From positions 124,001 to 188,000 of the forward strand of contig NZ_QWDM01000007.1 in the NCBI RefSeq assembly GCF_003996965.1: a stretch of 64,000 nucleotides of DNA, read 5' to 3'. Below the pieces are notes generated by a model that was not told where the DNA came from, did no database searches, and saw nothing but the letters and a program-made list of their open reading frames with translations. The DNA comes from Flavobacterium cupreum. Lineage in GTDB: Bacteria > Bacteroidota > Bacteroidia > Flavobacteriales > Flavobacteriaceae. Both the position numbers and the translations under genes were made by a program. Positions 7,368 to 14,910 of this stretch are shown in pieces; within the stretch, counting starts at the first letter, position 1; the number at the start of each line of letters is the position of its first letter.

Positions 7368-8213
7368 ATGAAAAAGGAAAATTTATACGAACCGTTTACG
7401 GTTTCATTTGAGACACTGGAGGAATATCCGGATGTTGGAGATCGTCATAACTTTTTTGAACTGGTGTATATTTTAGAAGGTACCGGATCACAATGCATCA
7501 ACAAAAATATTTTCACCTACGATGCGGGGCACATGTTTTTACTGACGCCTGAGGATTGTCATAATTTTACTATTGAAACCCAAACGACCTTTTTCTTTTT
7601 GCGGTTTAATGATATTTATCTGAAGAATTCGAGTTTGCAAAATGAAAATATTCAGCGCTTGGAATACATTCTTCAAAATGCCAATCATCAGCCGGGCTGT
7701 ATCTTAAAACTGGATTCTGATAAGTGCCTGGTAAAAGTGATGATCGAAGCGATTATGCGCGAACATCAGGATAAAGATGTGTATAATAAGGAACTGATTC
7801 AGCAATTGGTCAATACGCTGATTATTATTGTAGCCAGAAATATTGCTAAATACCTGCCGGAACAGGTCAATATTGGCTGTGAGGCTAAAGCAATGGATAT
7901 TCTGCAATACATTCAGAACAATATTTATTATCCGGAACGACTAAAAGCGGAATCGCTTAGTGAATATTTTGGAATTTCGAATACGTATTTAGGACGATAC
8001 TTCAAGAAACACGCCAATGAAACGATGCAGCAATATATCAGTAATTATAAAACGAAATTGATCGAACACCGTTTGCAATTCAGTGAAAAGCGCATCAACG
8101 AAATTGCGTTTGAATTTGGTTTTACGGATGAAAGCCATTTTAATAAATTCTTTAAGAAACAAAGAGGGAATAGCCCTTCGGAGTTTAGGAAAACGATTCG
8201 GATTAGTGCTTAA
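7368..8213 (+). CDS. AraC family transcriptional regulator
   Basis: A 281-residue protein. Residues ~1-110 are a cupin-like sensor domain (HNFFELVYILEGTGSQ, FTYDAGHMFLLTPEDCHNF). Residues ~180-280 are the two helix-turn-helix motifs of AraC/XylS (LSEYFGISNTYLGRYFKKH and INEIAFEFGFTDESHFNKFFKK, ending SPSEFRK). It is transcribed away from the aldo/keto reductase gene and most likely controls that divergent cassette. The ligand is not predictable. Confidence 0.92.
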   Translation: MKKENLYEPFTVSFETLEEYPDVGDRHNFFELVYILEGTGSQCINKNIFTYDAGHMFLLTPEDCHNFTIETQTTFFFLRFNDIYLKNSSLQNENIQRLEYILQNANHQPGCILKLDSDKCLVKVMIEAIMREHQDKDVYNKELIQQLVNTLIIIVARNIAKYLPEQVNIGCEAKAMDILQYIQNNIYYPERLKAESLSEYFGISNTYLGRYFKKHANETMQQYISNYKTKLIEHRLQFSEKRINEIAFEFGFTDESHFNKFFKKQRGNSPSEFRKTIRISA

Positions 8214-8434
8214 GGTTTTGCCACGAATTGCCCGAATTTCTCGAATTTGATTTTTGCCACAGATTGATGGATTGGAAATGATTTAAAAAAATCTGTGTTA
8301 ATCTGTGTAATCCGTGGCTAAATAATTAATGCGTAAAATTAAAACGCGGATGACACGGGTTTAAAATTCTCTCGCAGATTTAACTGATTTGGCAGATTTT
8401 CTCTTTATAGATCTCCGTGATCTGCGAGAAAAAA

Positions 8435-8521
8435 TTATATGATTTTCTTGATTATCCTGAGGTTATGTGTGTGTTTGTTGAGTTCAGGATTGTAAATTAC
8501 TGAGTAGTCTAAAGTCTTACC
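8435..8521 (-). pseudogene. Gene-tail copy 1 (NlpC/P60 C-terminus)
   Basis: The complement translates in frame to GKTLDYSV, IYNPELNKHTHNLRIIKKII and a stop. The native gene ends RLDHLG, IYNPELNKHTHNLRVIKKII and a stop. Homology starts at the LD codons (native residues 229-230). Confidence 0.85.
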
Positions 8522-8745
8522 TTTTTGAAAAGATAAGCGTATGGCGCGGGTTTAAAAGAATTTTTTTGCCACAGATTGATGGATTGGAAATGATTTTTTA
8601 AATCTGTGCTAATCTGTGTAATCAGTGGCTAAATATCTAATGCGCAAAATTAAAACGGGGATGACACGGGTTTAAAATCCTCCCGAAGATTTAACTGATT
8701 TGGCAGATTTTCTCTTTATAGATCTGCTAAATCTGCGAGAAAAAA

Positions 8746-8832
8746 TTATATAATTTTCTTGATTATCCTTAAGGTATGTTTGTGTTTCTTGAGTTCGGTA
8801 TTGTAAATTACTGAGTAGTCTAAAGTCTTACC
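8746..8832 (-). pseudogene. Gene-tail copy 2 (NlpC/P60 C-terminus)
   Basis: In-frame translation on the complement is GKTLDYSVIYNTELKKHKHT, LRIIKKII and a stop. It differs from copy 1 at five residues but has no internal stop or frameshift. Confidence 0.8.
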
Positions 8833-9063
8833 TTTCTGAAAAGCTACGCGGATGACGCGGGTTTAACGGATTTTTTGTCGCAGGTTAATCGTATTGGAAA
8901 TGATTTTTTAAATCTGTGTTAATCTGTGTAATCCGTGGCTAAATATCTAATGCGTAAAATTATAACACGGATGACGGTGGTTTAAAATCCTTCCGCAGAT
9001 TTAGCTGATTTAGCAGATTTTCTCTTTATAGATCTGCGTGATCTGCTAAATCTGCGAGAAAAA

Positions 9064-9150
9064 TTATATGATTTTCTTGATTATCCTTAAGGTATATTTG
9101 TGTTTGTTGAGTTCAGTATTGTAAATTACTGAGTAGTCTAAAGTCTTACC
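9064..9150 (-). pseudogene. Gene-tail copy 3 (NlpC/P60 C-terminus)
   Basis: In-frame translation on the complement is GKTLDYSVIYNTELNKHKYT, LRIIKKII and a stop, with the same length and the same stop position as the native tail. Confidence 0.8.
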
Positions 9151-9382
9151 TTTTTGAAAAGATAAGCGTATGGCGAGGGTTTAAAAGGACTTTTTTGCCA
9201 CAGATTGATGGATTGGAAATGATTTTTTAAATCTGTGTTAATCTGTGTAATCAGTGGCTAAATATCTAATGCGTAAAATTATAACACGGATGACGCTGGT
9301 TTAAAATCCTCCCGCAGATTTAGCTGATTTGGCAGATTTCTCTTTATAGATCTGCGTGATCTGCTAAATCTGCGAGAAAAAA

Positions 9383-9469
9383 TTATATGATTTTCTTGAT
9401 TATCCTTAAGGTATGTTTGTGTTTGTTGAGTTCGGTATTGTAAATTACTGAGTAGTCTAAAGTCTTACC
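9383..9469 (-). pseudogene. Gene-tail copy 4 (NlpC/P60 C-terminus)
   Basis: In-frame translation on the complement is GKTLDYSVIYNTELNKHKHT, LRIIKKII and a stop. It is the copy nearest the functional gene, yet is closer to copies 2 and 3 than to the native sequence. Confidence 0.8.
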
Positions 9470-9696
9470 TTTCTGAAAAGCTACGCGGATGACGCGGGTT
9501 TAACGGATTTTTTGTCTCAGATTAATGGTATTGGAAATGATTATTTAAATCTGTGTTAATCTGAGTAATCAGTGGCTAAAAAATTAATGCGTAAAATTAG
9601 AACACGGATGACGCTGGTTTAAAATTCTCTCGCAGATCGGGCAGAGTCATTTAAGGAAAAAAATTCTACGATATCTGCAAAATCTGCGGGAAAAAA

Positions 9697-10458
9697 TTAA
9701 ATAATTTTCTTGATTACCCTGAGGTTATGTGTGTGTTTATTCAATTCAGGATTGTAAATTCCTAAGTGGTCTAAACGGTCAATGCGGACTTTTCCACTGG
9801 CGTGAATGATGTAGTTGTTGTCCATAATAATACCGACATGAATGATTTTTCCTTCCTCGTTATCAAAAAAGGCCAGATCACCGGCTTCACTTTCTTCAAT
9901 AAAACTCAGGGGTTCTCCGTCAAGTGCCTGTTGTGAGGCATCGCGGTGAATTTTGTAGCCATTTAGTTTATACACCATTTGCGTAAAACCGGAACAATCG
10001 ATTCCGAATGGTGTTTTTCCGCCCCAAAGATAAGGTGCGTTCAGATACATAAAAGCAGTATTGATTAAAGCACTTTTAGGTTTTATACCGCTGGTTTTGG
10101 TTCCTTCAAAATCAAAATTAGAAGTATTGATTTCGCTGTTATTCAAAAAAGATAGAGAAGCACCAAGCGGAATAGGTAATAATAGATTTTCCGGCGCACT
10201 GATATAGTCAATTAAATCCGCATTAAGAATTATGGCTTCATTGCTTAGTTGCTTATAATTGGCCTCCGAAATAATCTGATATTGTTTGGAATCTACCCAG
10301 CCTTCATAGTCATCGAACTGAATTTTTATTCGCGCCCATTGGTTTTGACGTTCTACTATTTCGATGTGCTCGCCAAACAAAAGTTGCGTAACGATTTCAC
10401 TTCGGTCACTTGGTTCAGCTCGAACAGGTACTATGGCAAGGTTGCAAATTCCGAACAT
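9697..10458 (-). CDS. C40 family peptidase (NlpC/P60) with SH3-like domain
   Basis: A 253-residue protein. Residues ~5-60 form a bacterial SH3-like domain (AIVPVRAEPSDRSEIVTQLL, WARIKIQFDDYEGWV). Residues ~130-253 are the NlpC/P60 peptidase: catalytic C155 in FGIDCSGF, H207 in KIIHVGI and polar H219 in IIHASG. Such enzymes cleave D-Glu-diaminopimelate bonds in peptidoglycan peptides. No signal peptide is obvious, which fits muropeptide recycling in the cytoplasm or a missed upstream start. The last 25 codons are copied four times in the downstream tandem array. It is co-directional with, and downstream of, the thiolase gene. Confidence 0.9.
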   Translation of the reverse strand: MFGICNLAIVPVRAEPSDRSEIVTQLLFGEHIEIVERQNQWARIKIQFDDYEGWVDSKQYQIISEANYKQLSNEAIILNADLIDYISAPENLLLPIPLGASLSFLNNSEINTSNFDFEGTKTSGIKPKSALINTAFMYLNAPYLWGGKTPFGIDCSGFTQMVYKLNGYKIHRDASQQALDGEPLSFIEESEAGDLAFFDNEEGKIIHVGIIMDNNYIIHASGKVRIDRLDHLGIYNPELNKHTHNLRVIKKII

Positions 10459-10482
10459 TTAGGGTAATTTATAAGATGAAAT

Positions 10483-10513
10483 CAGGAGTTATTTCTATTT
10501 GAAACAACTCCTG
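10483..10513. terminator. Hairpin between thiolase and NlpC/P60 genes
   Basis: CAGGAGTTATTTC and GAAACAACTCCTG pair with one mismatch around a 5-base loop, just downstream of the thiolase stop. There is no clear T-run, so it may be a partial terminator or an RNA stability element. Confidence 0.4.
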
Positions 10514-10526
10514 AAATAATATAGTT

Positions 10527-11705
10527 TTAAGCTCTTTCGATAACAATTGCCGAAGCACCGCCACCACCGTTGCAAATGGCTGCAGCACCGGTTTTAGCAT
10601 TGTTTTGTTCTAAGACATTTAATAAAGTTACGATAATTCTCGCTCCCGAACATCCCAGCGGATGGCCTAAAGAAACGGCACCGCCATTTACGTTTACTTT
10701 GTCGTTATCAAGACCAAGAATTTTTGAATTGGCCAATCCAACTACCGCAAAAGCTTCGTTGAATTCGAAATAATCCACATCGCCAATGGCAATTCCTGCT
10801 TTGTCTAATGCTTTTGGTAATGCTTTTGCCGGGCTTGTGGTAAACCATTTTGGTTCCTGTGCGGCATCGGCGTAGCCTTTTATATAAGCCAGAGGTTTTA
10901 ATCCAAGGGCGATTGCTTTTTCTTCAGACATTAAAACCAATGCAGCAGCTCCGTCATTGATTGTAGAGGCATTTGCAGCAGTAACTGTTCCGTCTTTTGT
11001 AAAAACGGCAGCCAGAGAAGGTATTTTGTCCAGTTTTACATTGGTGTATTCTTCGTCTTTGGAAACTATAACAGGTTCTCCGCGTCTTTGCGGAACTTCG
11101 ACCGGTACAATTTCATTGTCAAATTTTCCGGCATCCCATGCTTTGGCGCTTCTTTCGTAAGACTGAATGGCAAAATTATCCTGTTCTTCACGAGTAATTT
11201 TATACTCTGATGCACATAGGTCAGCGCAAACTCCCATTGCGTTGTTATCGTAGGCATCTGTCAAACCATCTTTTTGCATTCCGTCCAGCATGGTAGCAGG
11301 ACCAAATTTGTTTCCGTTACGCATTTGTACGTAGTGCGGAATGAGGCTCATGTTTTCCATTCCTCCGGCCACTACAATTTCAGCATCTCCGCAGGCAATA
11401 GCCTGAGCGGCGAACATTACAGCTTTCATTCCGGAAGCACAAACTTTGTTTACGGTTGTAGCCGCAACTTCTTCAGACAAACCGGCAAAAAGTGCCGCCT
11501 GACGTGCAGGTGCTTGTCCAACTCCGGCTTGAACTACGTTCCCCATGAAAACTTCATCAACTAATTTTGGGTCCAGGTTAATTTTTTGAAGGGCTCCTTT
11601 TATAGCGGCAGCGCCTAATTTTGGTGCGGGTACGGTAGATAAACCTCCCATGAAACTTCCGATAGGTGTTCTAACGGCAGAAACGATAACAACTCTTTTG
11701 TTCAT
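10527..11705 (-). CDS. Acetyl-CoA C-acetyltransferase (thiolase)
   Basis: A 392-residue protein of normal thiolase length. The nucleophilic Cys lies in TTVNKVCASGMKAV, the His in GHPLGCSGARI and the second Cys in that same C-terminal GCSG region, followed by AICNGGGGASAIVIERA. The sequence resembles biosynthetic/degradative two-carbon thiolases (AtoB/PhaA type), which interconvert acetyl-CoA and acetoacetyl-CoA. Broader 3-ketoacyl specificity cannot be excluded. It appears monocistronic or co-transcribed with NlpC/P60. Its promoter carries a perfect palindrome over the -33 element, suggesting repression by a TetR-like or similar dimeric regulator. Confidence 0.93.
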   Translation of the reverse strand: MNKRVVIVSAVRTPIGSFMGGLSTVPAPKLGAAAIKGALQKINLDPKLVDEVFMGNVVQAGVGQAPARQAALFAGLSEEVAATTVNKVCASGMKAVMFAAQAIACGDAEIVVAGGMENMSLIPHYVQMRNGNKFGPATMLDGMQKDGLTDAYDNNAMGVCADLCASEYKITREEQDNFAIQSYERSAKAWDAGKFDNEIVPVEVPQRRGEPVIVSKDEEYTNVKLDKIPSLAAVFTKDGTVTAANASTINDGAAALVLMSEEKAIALGLKPLAYIKGYADAAQEPKWFTTSPAKALPKALDKAGIAIGDVDYFEFNEAFAVVGLANSKILGLDNDKVNVNGGAVSLGHPLGCSGARIIVTLLNVLEQNNAKTGAAAICNGGGGASAIVIERA

Positions 11706-11730
11706 TTTCTGTTAATATTAGTTAATCAAG

Positions 11731-11762
11731 CAAATTTACGGTTTATTTGAATATATTCAAAT
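11731..11762 (-). promoter_or_regulatory. Thiolase promoter with palindromic operator
   Basis: On the complement, TTTG (11761 to 11758) and TAAATTTG (11738 to 11731) are 19 bases apart, a good -33/-7 pair. The perfect 18-bp palindrome ATTTGAATATATTCAAAT (11745-11762) covers the -33 box. This arrangement suggests a repressor site. Confidence 0.6.
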
Positions 11763-11890
11763 TTTGAGTCAATTTGTATTAATTGACTGAATTTTAAATT
11801 TAATATCAATTTTTTGTTAATTCTATTCGTTTGATTGTGAAGCGGTTTAAAAAAAATATTGAAAAAAGATTAAAAAAAGCGCAGAAATAG

Positions 11891-11921
11891 TTGTGAGATA
11901 TGGAATGTTGTCTTACATTTG
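11891..11921 (+). promoter_or_regulatory. Promoter of the tRNA cluster
   Basis: TTG at 11891 and TACATTTG at 11914-11921 are separated by 20 bases and lie about 33 bases before the tRNA-Ser gene. Confidence 0.55.
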
Positions 11922-11953
11922 CAACCGCAAAACAGGACACGTTCCTTGAGCTT

Positions 11954-12037
11954 GGAGAGGTGCCAGAGCGGTAATGGAGCAGATTGCTAATCTGTCGACG
12001 GGTAACCGTCGCCAGGGTTCGAGTCCCTGTCTCTCCG
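11954..12037 (+). tRNA. tRNA-Ser (anticodon GCT)
   Basis: A cloverleaf with acceptor GGAGAGG/TCTCTCC, anticodon loop TTGCTAA, a long variable arm (CGACGGGTAACCGTCG) typical of serine tRNA, and T-loop GGTTCGAGTCC. CCA is not encoded. Confidence 0.95.
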
Positions 12038-12054
12038 CATAATAATTTGCTTTT

Positions 12055-12129
12055 CGGGGTGTAGCGTAGCCCGGTTATCGCGCCTGCTTTGGGAGCAGGA
12101 GGCCGCAGGTTCGAATCCTGCCACCCCGA
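12055..12129 (+). tRNA. tRNA-Pro (anticodon TGG)
   Basis: Acceptor CGGGGTG/CACCCCG is fully paired. The anticodon stem CCTGC/GCAGG holds loop TTTGGGA, and the T-arm is GCAGGTTCGAATCCTGC. It reads CCN proline codons. Confidence 0.95.
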
Positions 12130-12159
12130 CTAAACTTTTCCATAAGTTTTAAAACAAAT

Positions 12160-12233
<74 letters not shown>

Positions 12234-12234
12234 C

Positions 12235-12264
12235 AAAAAGCCACTCAATCGAGTGGCTTTTTTG
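12235..12264 (+). terminator. Terminator after the tRNA cluster
   Basis: The stem AGCCACTC/GAGTGGCT with an AATC loop is followed by a T-run. Nearly the same hairpin occurs at 22372-22396. Confidence 0.85.
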
Positions 12265-12338
12265 TTTTGTGTTAGATTTTGTTTTAGTGGTATGTGTCGC
12301 TTAATTGTGCTGAGTGATTTCCTTCGTCCGAAATCCGT

Positions 12339-12845
12339 TTAAAACAAGGGTCTTTCTATTCTGAAGTAGGCCAGCTCTTCTTCATTTCTTATTAGATTAT
12401 TCAACCGCTCAAATCCGGATTTTTGTAAAACATTTTGTGAGCCAGTGTTGTTTAGGTCTGTTATAGCTACCACTTCTTTGGTATCTGTATTGGTAAAACT
12501 ATATTCAGTCATAGCCCTGCATACTTCGGTAGCAATGCCTTTTCCCCAGTAGGGTCTGCTAAGTACGTAACCGATTTCTATCTGGCTGGTGTTGTGTATA
12601 AAAATGCGGGCAACACAGATTCCTATGAAATTATTATTTACAGTATCGAAGATCCCCCATCGGCTAAGATTTTTGTTTTTATAATTTTCAATGAGTTCCT
12701 GAAACATCTCCACATATCTTTCCGGTGAAGTTACAGGGAGGTACTGTGTAACCTGATTGTCTTTAAAGAGATCTAAAAATGTTTGTTGCTCCTGAGGTAA
12801 AAATTCGCGAATAATTATTGCTGGGCTTTGGTAAAGAATATGCAT
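12339..12845 (-). CDS. GNAT family N-acetyltransferase (RimJ/RimL-like)
   Basis: A 168-residue protein with an acetyltransferase_3 fold: IIIREFLPQEQQTFLDLF at the N-terminus, IEIGYVLSRPYWGKGIATEVCRAM (strand 4 and the acetyl-CoA pyrophosphate loop), then NTGSQNVLQKSGFERL. This subfamily acetylates protein N-termini or small amines; the substrate is not predictable. It is convergent with the tRNA cluster and stands alone. Confidence 0.88.
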   Translation of the reverse strand: MHILYQSPAIIIREFLPQEQQTFLDLFKDNQVTQYLPVTSPERYVEMFQELIENYKNKNLSRWGIFDTVNNNFIGICVARIFIHNTSQIEIGYVLSRPYWGKGIATEVCRAMTEYSFTNTDTKEVVAITDLNNTGSQNVLQKSGFERLNNLIRNEEELAYFRIERPLF

Positions 12846-13182
12846 TGCTGAGTTGATTAATAAATTAGGTAAGAGTTTTTAAAGTTAGCTAAAATTAAGT
12901 ATTGGGGTTTTAAGGATTCGACAAAATCACTGATAGATTTTGATTAAGTACTAATCTTATTGAAAATTGGCATTTACAAACCACCTTCTGCAAAAGTCCG
13001 GTTATACCTATCATTTTGAATGTCCAATCGTATCATTTTGATAAGGATTTGAAAGTGAAAACAGAACCGTTTTTTGTATTTGATTGTTGGTCAGTGTTTT
13101 GACGTGTGTTAAGTTCTTTGGCATACCGTTTGGGTTTTATGGAGCAAAAATAAATTCAGATGTACTAATAATAAAAAGAAAT
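12846..13182. other. Intergenic region with a direct repeat and a possible promoter
   Basis: The region has no gene. The 11-mer TATCATTTTGA occurs at 13009-13019 and 13031-13041, exactly 22 bases apart (two helical turns), which resembles half sites for an AraC-type regulator. Downstream, TTTTG near 13096 and TACCGTTTG near 13125-13133 could be a promoter for the small membrane ORF. Confidence 0.45.
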
Positions 13183-13329
13183 ATGAAAGCAAATAAGACC
13201 ACAAACAAGGAGATTACGAAACAATATGTAACAAAGAAATCGATGCGAAATAAAGACAGTATCATCAACTTAATAGTGTTTACCCTAATTTTCTTTATTA
13301 CTGTTTTGCTAATCTCTCAAATAGTGTAG
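13183..13329 (+). CDS. Small single-pass membrane protein, hypothetical
   Basis: A 48-residue ORF from ATG 13183. It has a basic N-terminal half rich in K, T and N, then a hydrophobic segment (IINLIVFTLIFFITVLLISQIV) that ends the protein. The ORF is open further upstream to 13084, but those residues look unlike a real N-terminus and overlap the putative promoter. No family is recognised. It could be a small membrane regulator or toxin-like peptide, or chance coding. Confidence 0.4.
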   Translation: MKANKTTNKEITKQYVTKKSMRNKDSIINLIVFTLIFFITVLLISQIV

Positions 13330-13392
13330 GTACAATTTTTATGTCCAGTCCTTCCGTATACCAATAATTAAAACAGCATTACACAAACTATT

Positions 13393-14061
13393 ATGAAAAT
13401 TATAGACCCTGTTATAGACCCTAAAATTAATCTAACGAAGAAAAGTTCTTTGTTTTCCAGCCCATTTCGCAGCAAAATAAGTTTTTCAGCCGACGAAGCT
13501 GTAGTGGATCCGGTTGAATTTACTATTGAAAAGGCCAGATCTGCTCACACTTTTTGGATCAGACAAATTTGTGAAGTGACACTAGCATCTGCTATAGCCC
13601 GTGGAACCGGTATTTCCGGGCGTTCTCAGGAAATGCTGGAAACAAAAATGAAAAAAGGAGAAGCTGTCATCGCTTTTGCATCAGATGGCAGATGGGCAGG
13701 TTTTTCTTTTATTTCTGCCTGGGAAAATGGAAAATATGTTTCTAATTCAGGATTAATTGTAGCGCCTGAATTCAGACATACCGGACTTGCAAAAAGAATT
13801 AAAAGAAAGATTTTTGAACTCAGTCGCGAGAAGTATCCGGATGCCCGTATCTTTAGTTTGACCTCCGGTCTTGCCGTAATGAAAATGAACCATGAGCTCG
13901 GTTTTTCACCGGTTACCTTCTCAGAACTTACTACTGACGATCTTTTTTGGGAAAATTGCAAAACCTGTGTCAATTGCCCTATACTCGTCAGCAAAGAAAG
14001 AAAAAACTGTTTATGCACCGCAATGCTTTATAATCCGAAAGGGACTGGTACAACGAGTTAA
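13393..14061 (+). CDS. GNAT N-acetyltransferase with C-terminal cysteine cluster
   Basis: A 222-residue protein. After a ~45-residue N-terminal extension it has ICEVTLASAIARGTGISGRS, GLIVAPEFRHTGLAKRIKRK (acetyl-CoA loop) and TSGLAVMKMNHELGFSPVTF. The C-terminus has a cysteine cluster (NCKTCVNCPIL and NCLCTAMLYNP) that may bind metal. I recall close relatives encoded next to argG in Bacteroidota arginine operons. Here no arginine gene is nearby and the N-terminal extension is extra, so this is probably a diverged paralog. The role is unassigned. Confidence 0.8.
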   Translation: MKIIDPVIDPKINLTKKSSLFSSPFRSKISFSADEAVVDPVEFTIEKARSAHTFWIRQICEVTLASAIARGTGISGRSQEMLETKMKKGEAVIAFASDGRWAGFSFISAWENGKYVSNSGLIVAPEFRHTGLAKRIKRKIFELSREKYPDARIFSLTSGLAVMKMNHELGFSPVTFSELTTDDLFWENCKTCVNCPILVSKERKNCLCTAMLYNPKGTGTTS

Positions 14062-14112
14062 AATATAATTAATTTTCCGTAAGATGCTCCCGGTTAGCTT
14101 TTCTGTTAGGTT

Positions 14113-14222
14113 GTTTCAAAATAGAATTACAATAATTTTAAAACAGAAACTGTTTCAAAAAAAGTAAAATAAAGATTCGAAACCATTTTTGTTTCAAATA
14201 AGAAAGTAAGTAAATTTGAAAC
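14113..14222. promoter_or_regulatory. Periodic GTTTCAAA motifs upstream of a lipoprotein gene
   Basis: GTTTCAAA occurs at 14113, 14152 and 14191, exactly 39 bases apart each time. Its reverse complement TTTGAAAC is at 14215-14222. The set lies just upstream of the lipoprotein gene. No known regulator is assigned. Confidence 0.4.
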
Positions 14223-14308
14223 AAGACTAAAATATAAACCTAAAAGAAGGAGTGATGAAAAAGGAAGAAAATGTTGTTATGGGGTACTTTAAAAAAACGA
14301 AATTGAAA

Positions 14309-14770
14309 ATGACAAAAAAAATATTTCATCTACTTTTATTATTTTGTTTTATATCGTGTGGAAAGTCAGGATCAGAAAGTAAGAGTATTAAATCTGGATT
14401 TATTAGCGAGCCTGGAATTTATTATATTCATAATTCCAAGCACCGAAATGTATTAGTAAAAGAATTAAAAGATGATTCGATAATATTTGCTATTAGAGAT
14501 TCACAAAATAAAATTCTATTTCAACAGAGCCTAAATGAAACTTTTAGTAACTATCATTACTGGTGTTTATACGTTGATGAAAACTCAAATATTTGGTTTT
14601 ATAATTCAGATTATATGTCGTCAAAAGCAATACTATTCAATGAAAATAAAAAGCTTTATGAAATGAAGGACTTTTGCAATGTGAAATTAAAAATGCCTAA
14701 AGAATTTCAAGAAGAATTAAAATTAAAAAATTCATTCGAAAATTATAATTGTAAATCGTTAAGTAAATAA
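14309..14770 (+). CDS. Hypothetical lipoprotein
   Basis: 153 residues from ATG 14309, chosen because the lipoprotein signal (MTKKIFHLLLLFCFISCGKS, Cys lipobox) starts there. An in-frame GTG/ATG at 14252/14255 with a purine-rich AGAAGGAG is possible and would add 18-19 residues. The mature part is Lys/Asn-rich with aromatic stretches (YYIHNSKHRN, YHYWCLYVDENSNIWFYNS). No family is recognised. AT content is high compared with the neighbours, suggesting an accessory gene. Confidence 0.65.
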   Translation: MTKKIFHLLLLFCFISCGKSGSESKSIKSGFISEPGIYYIHNSKHRNVLVKELKDDSIIFAIRDSQNKILFQQSLNETFSNYHYWCLYVDENSNIWFYNSDYMSSKAILFNENKKLYEMKDFCNVKLKMPKEFQEELKLKNSFENYNCKSLSK

Positions 14771-14863
14771 AAAAGTGTCCTACGATAGCTAGTGTAACGG
14801 ATTTTTGCCCCCATGCTATCCCGAGCGTCCCGCGCGTGCATTACTTTGTGAATAAACAAATAA

Positions 14864-14886
14864 AGAGACTCGAAAGTCTCTTTTTG
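14864..14886. terminator. Hairpin terminator
   Basis: The stem AGAGACT/AGTCTCT with a CGAA loop is followed by a T-run on the + strand. It lies in the convergent gap between the lipoprotein and XRE genes and has an A-rich 5' flank, so it may work both ways. Confidence 0.8.
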
Positions 14887-14910
14887 TACTAAATATTTTT
14901 TTTATAAAGC

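Larger units (their letters stand above)
8256..9696. repeat. Tandem array of ~310-bp units carrying copies of the NlpC/P60 gene tail
   Basis: Units begin at the GCCACAGATTGATGG-type sequence at 8256, 8568, 8877, 9197 and 9514, so full units are 312, 309, 320 and 317 bp. The fifth merges directly into the 3' end of the NlpC/P60 gene at 9697. Each unit contains a GCCACAGATT...CAGTGGC-type palindrome, a CGGATGACACGGGTTTAA-type segment, a CGCAGATTTA...TAAATCTGCGAG palindrome, then a copy of the gene tail. Spacer variants alternate (GATAAGCGTATGGCG after tails 1 and 3; GCTACGCGGATGACG after tails 2 and 4), so a two-unit block of about 630 bp seems to have been duplicated. An unpaired GCCACGAATT half element lies just before the array at about 8220. 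Confidence 0.9.

Noticed and set aside
8256..9696. CRISPR array or satellite with spacers
   Set aside because: Units are about 310 bp, nearly identical throughout and contain palindromes and a gene tail; there are no short repeats with unique spacers and no cas genes.
13084..13182. Longer N-terminus for the small membrane ORF
   Set aside because: It overlaps a likely promoter and gives a composition unlike a protein start.
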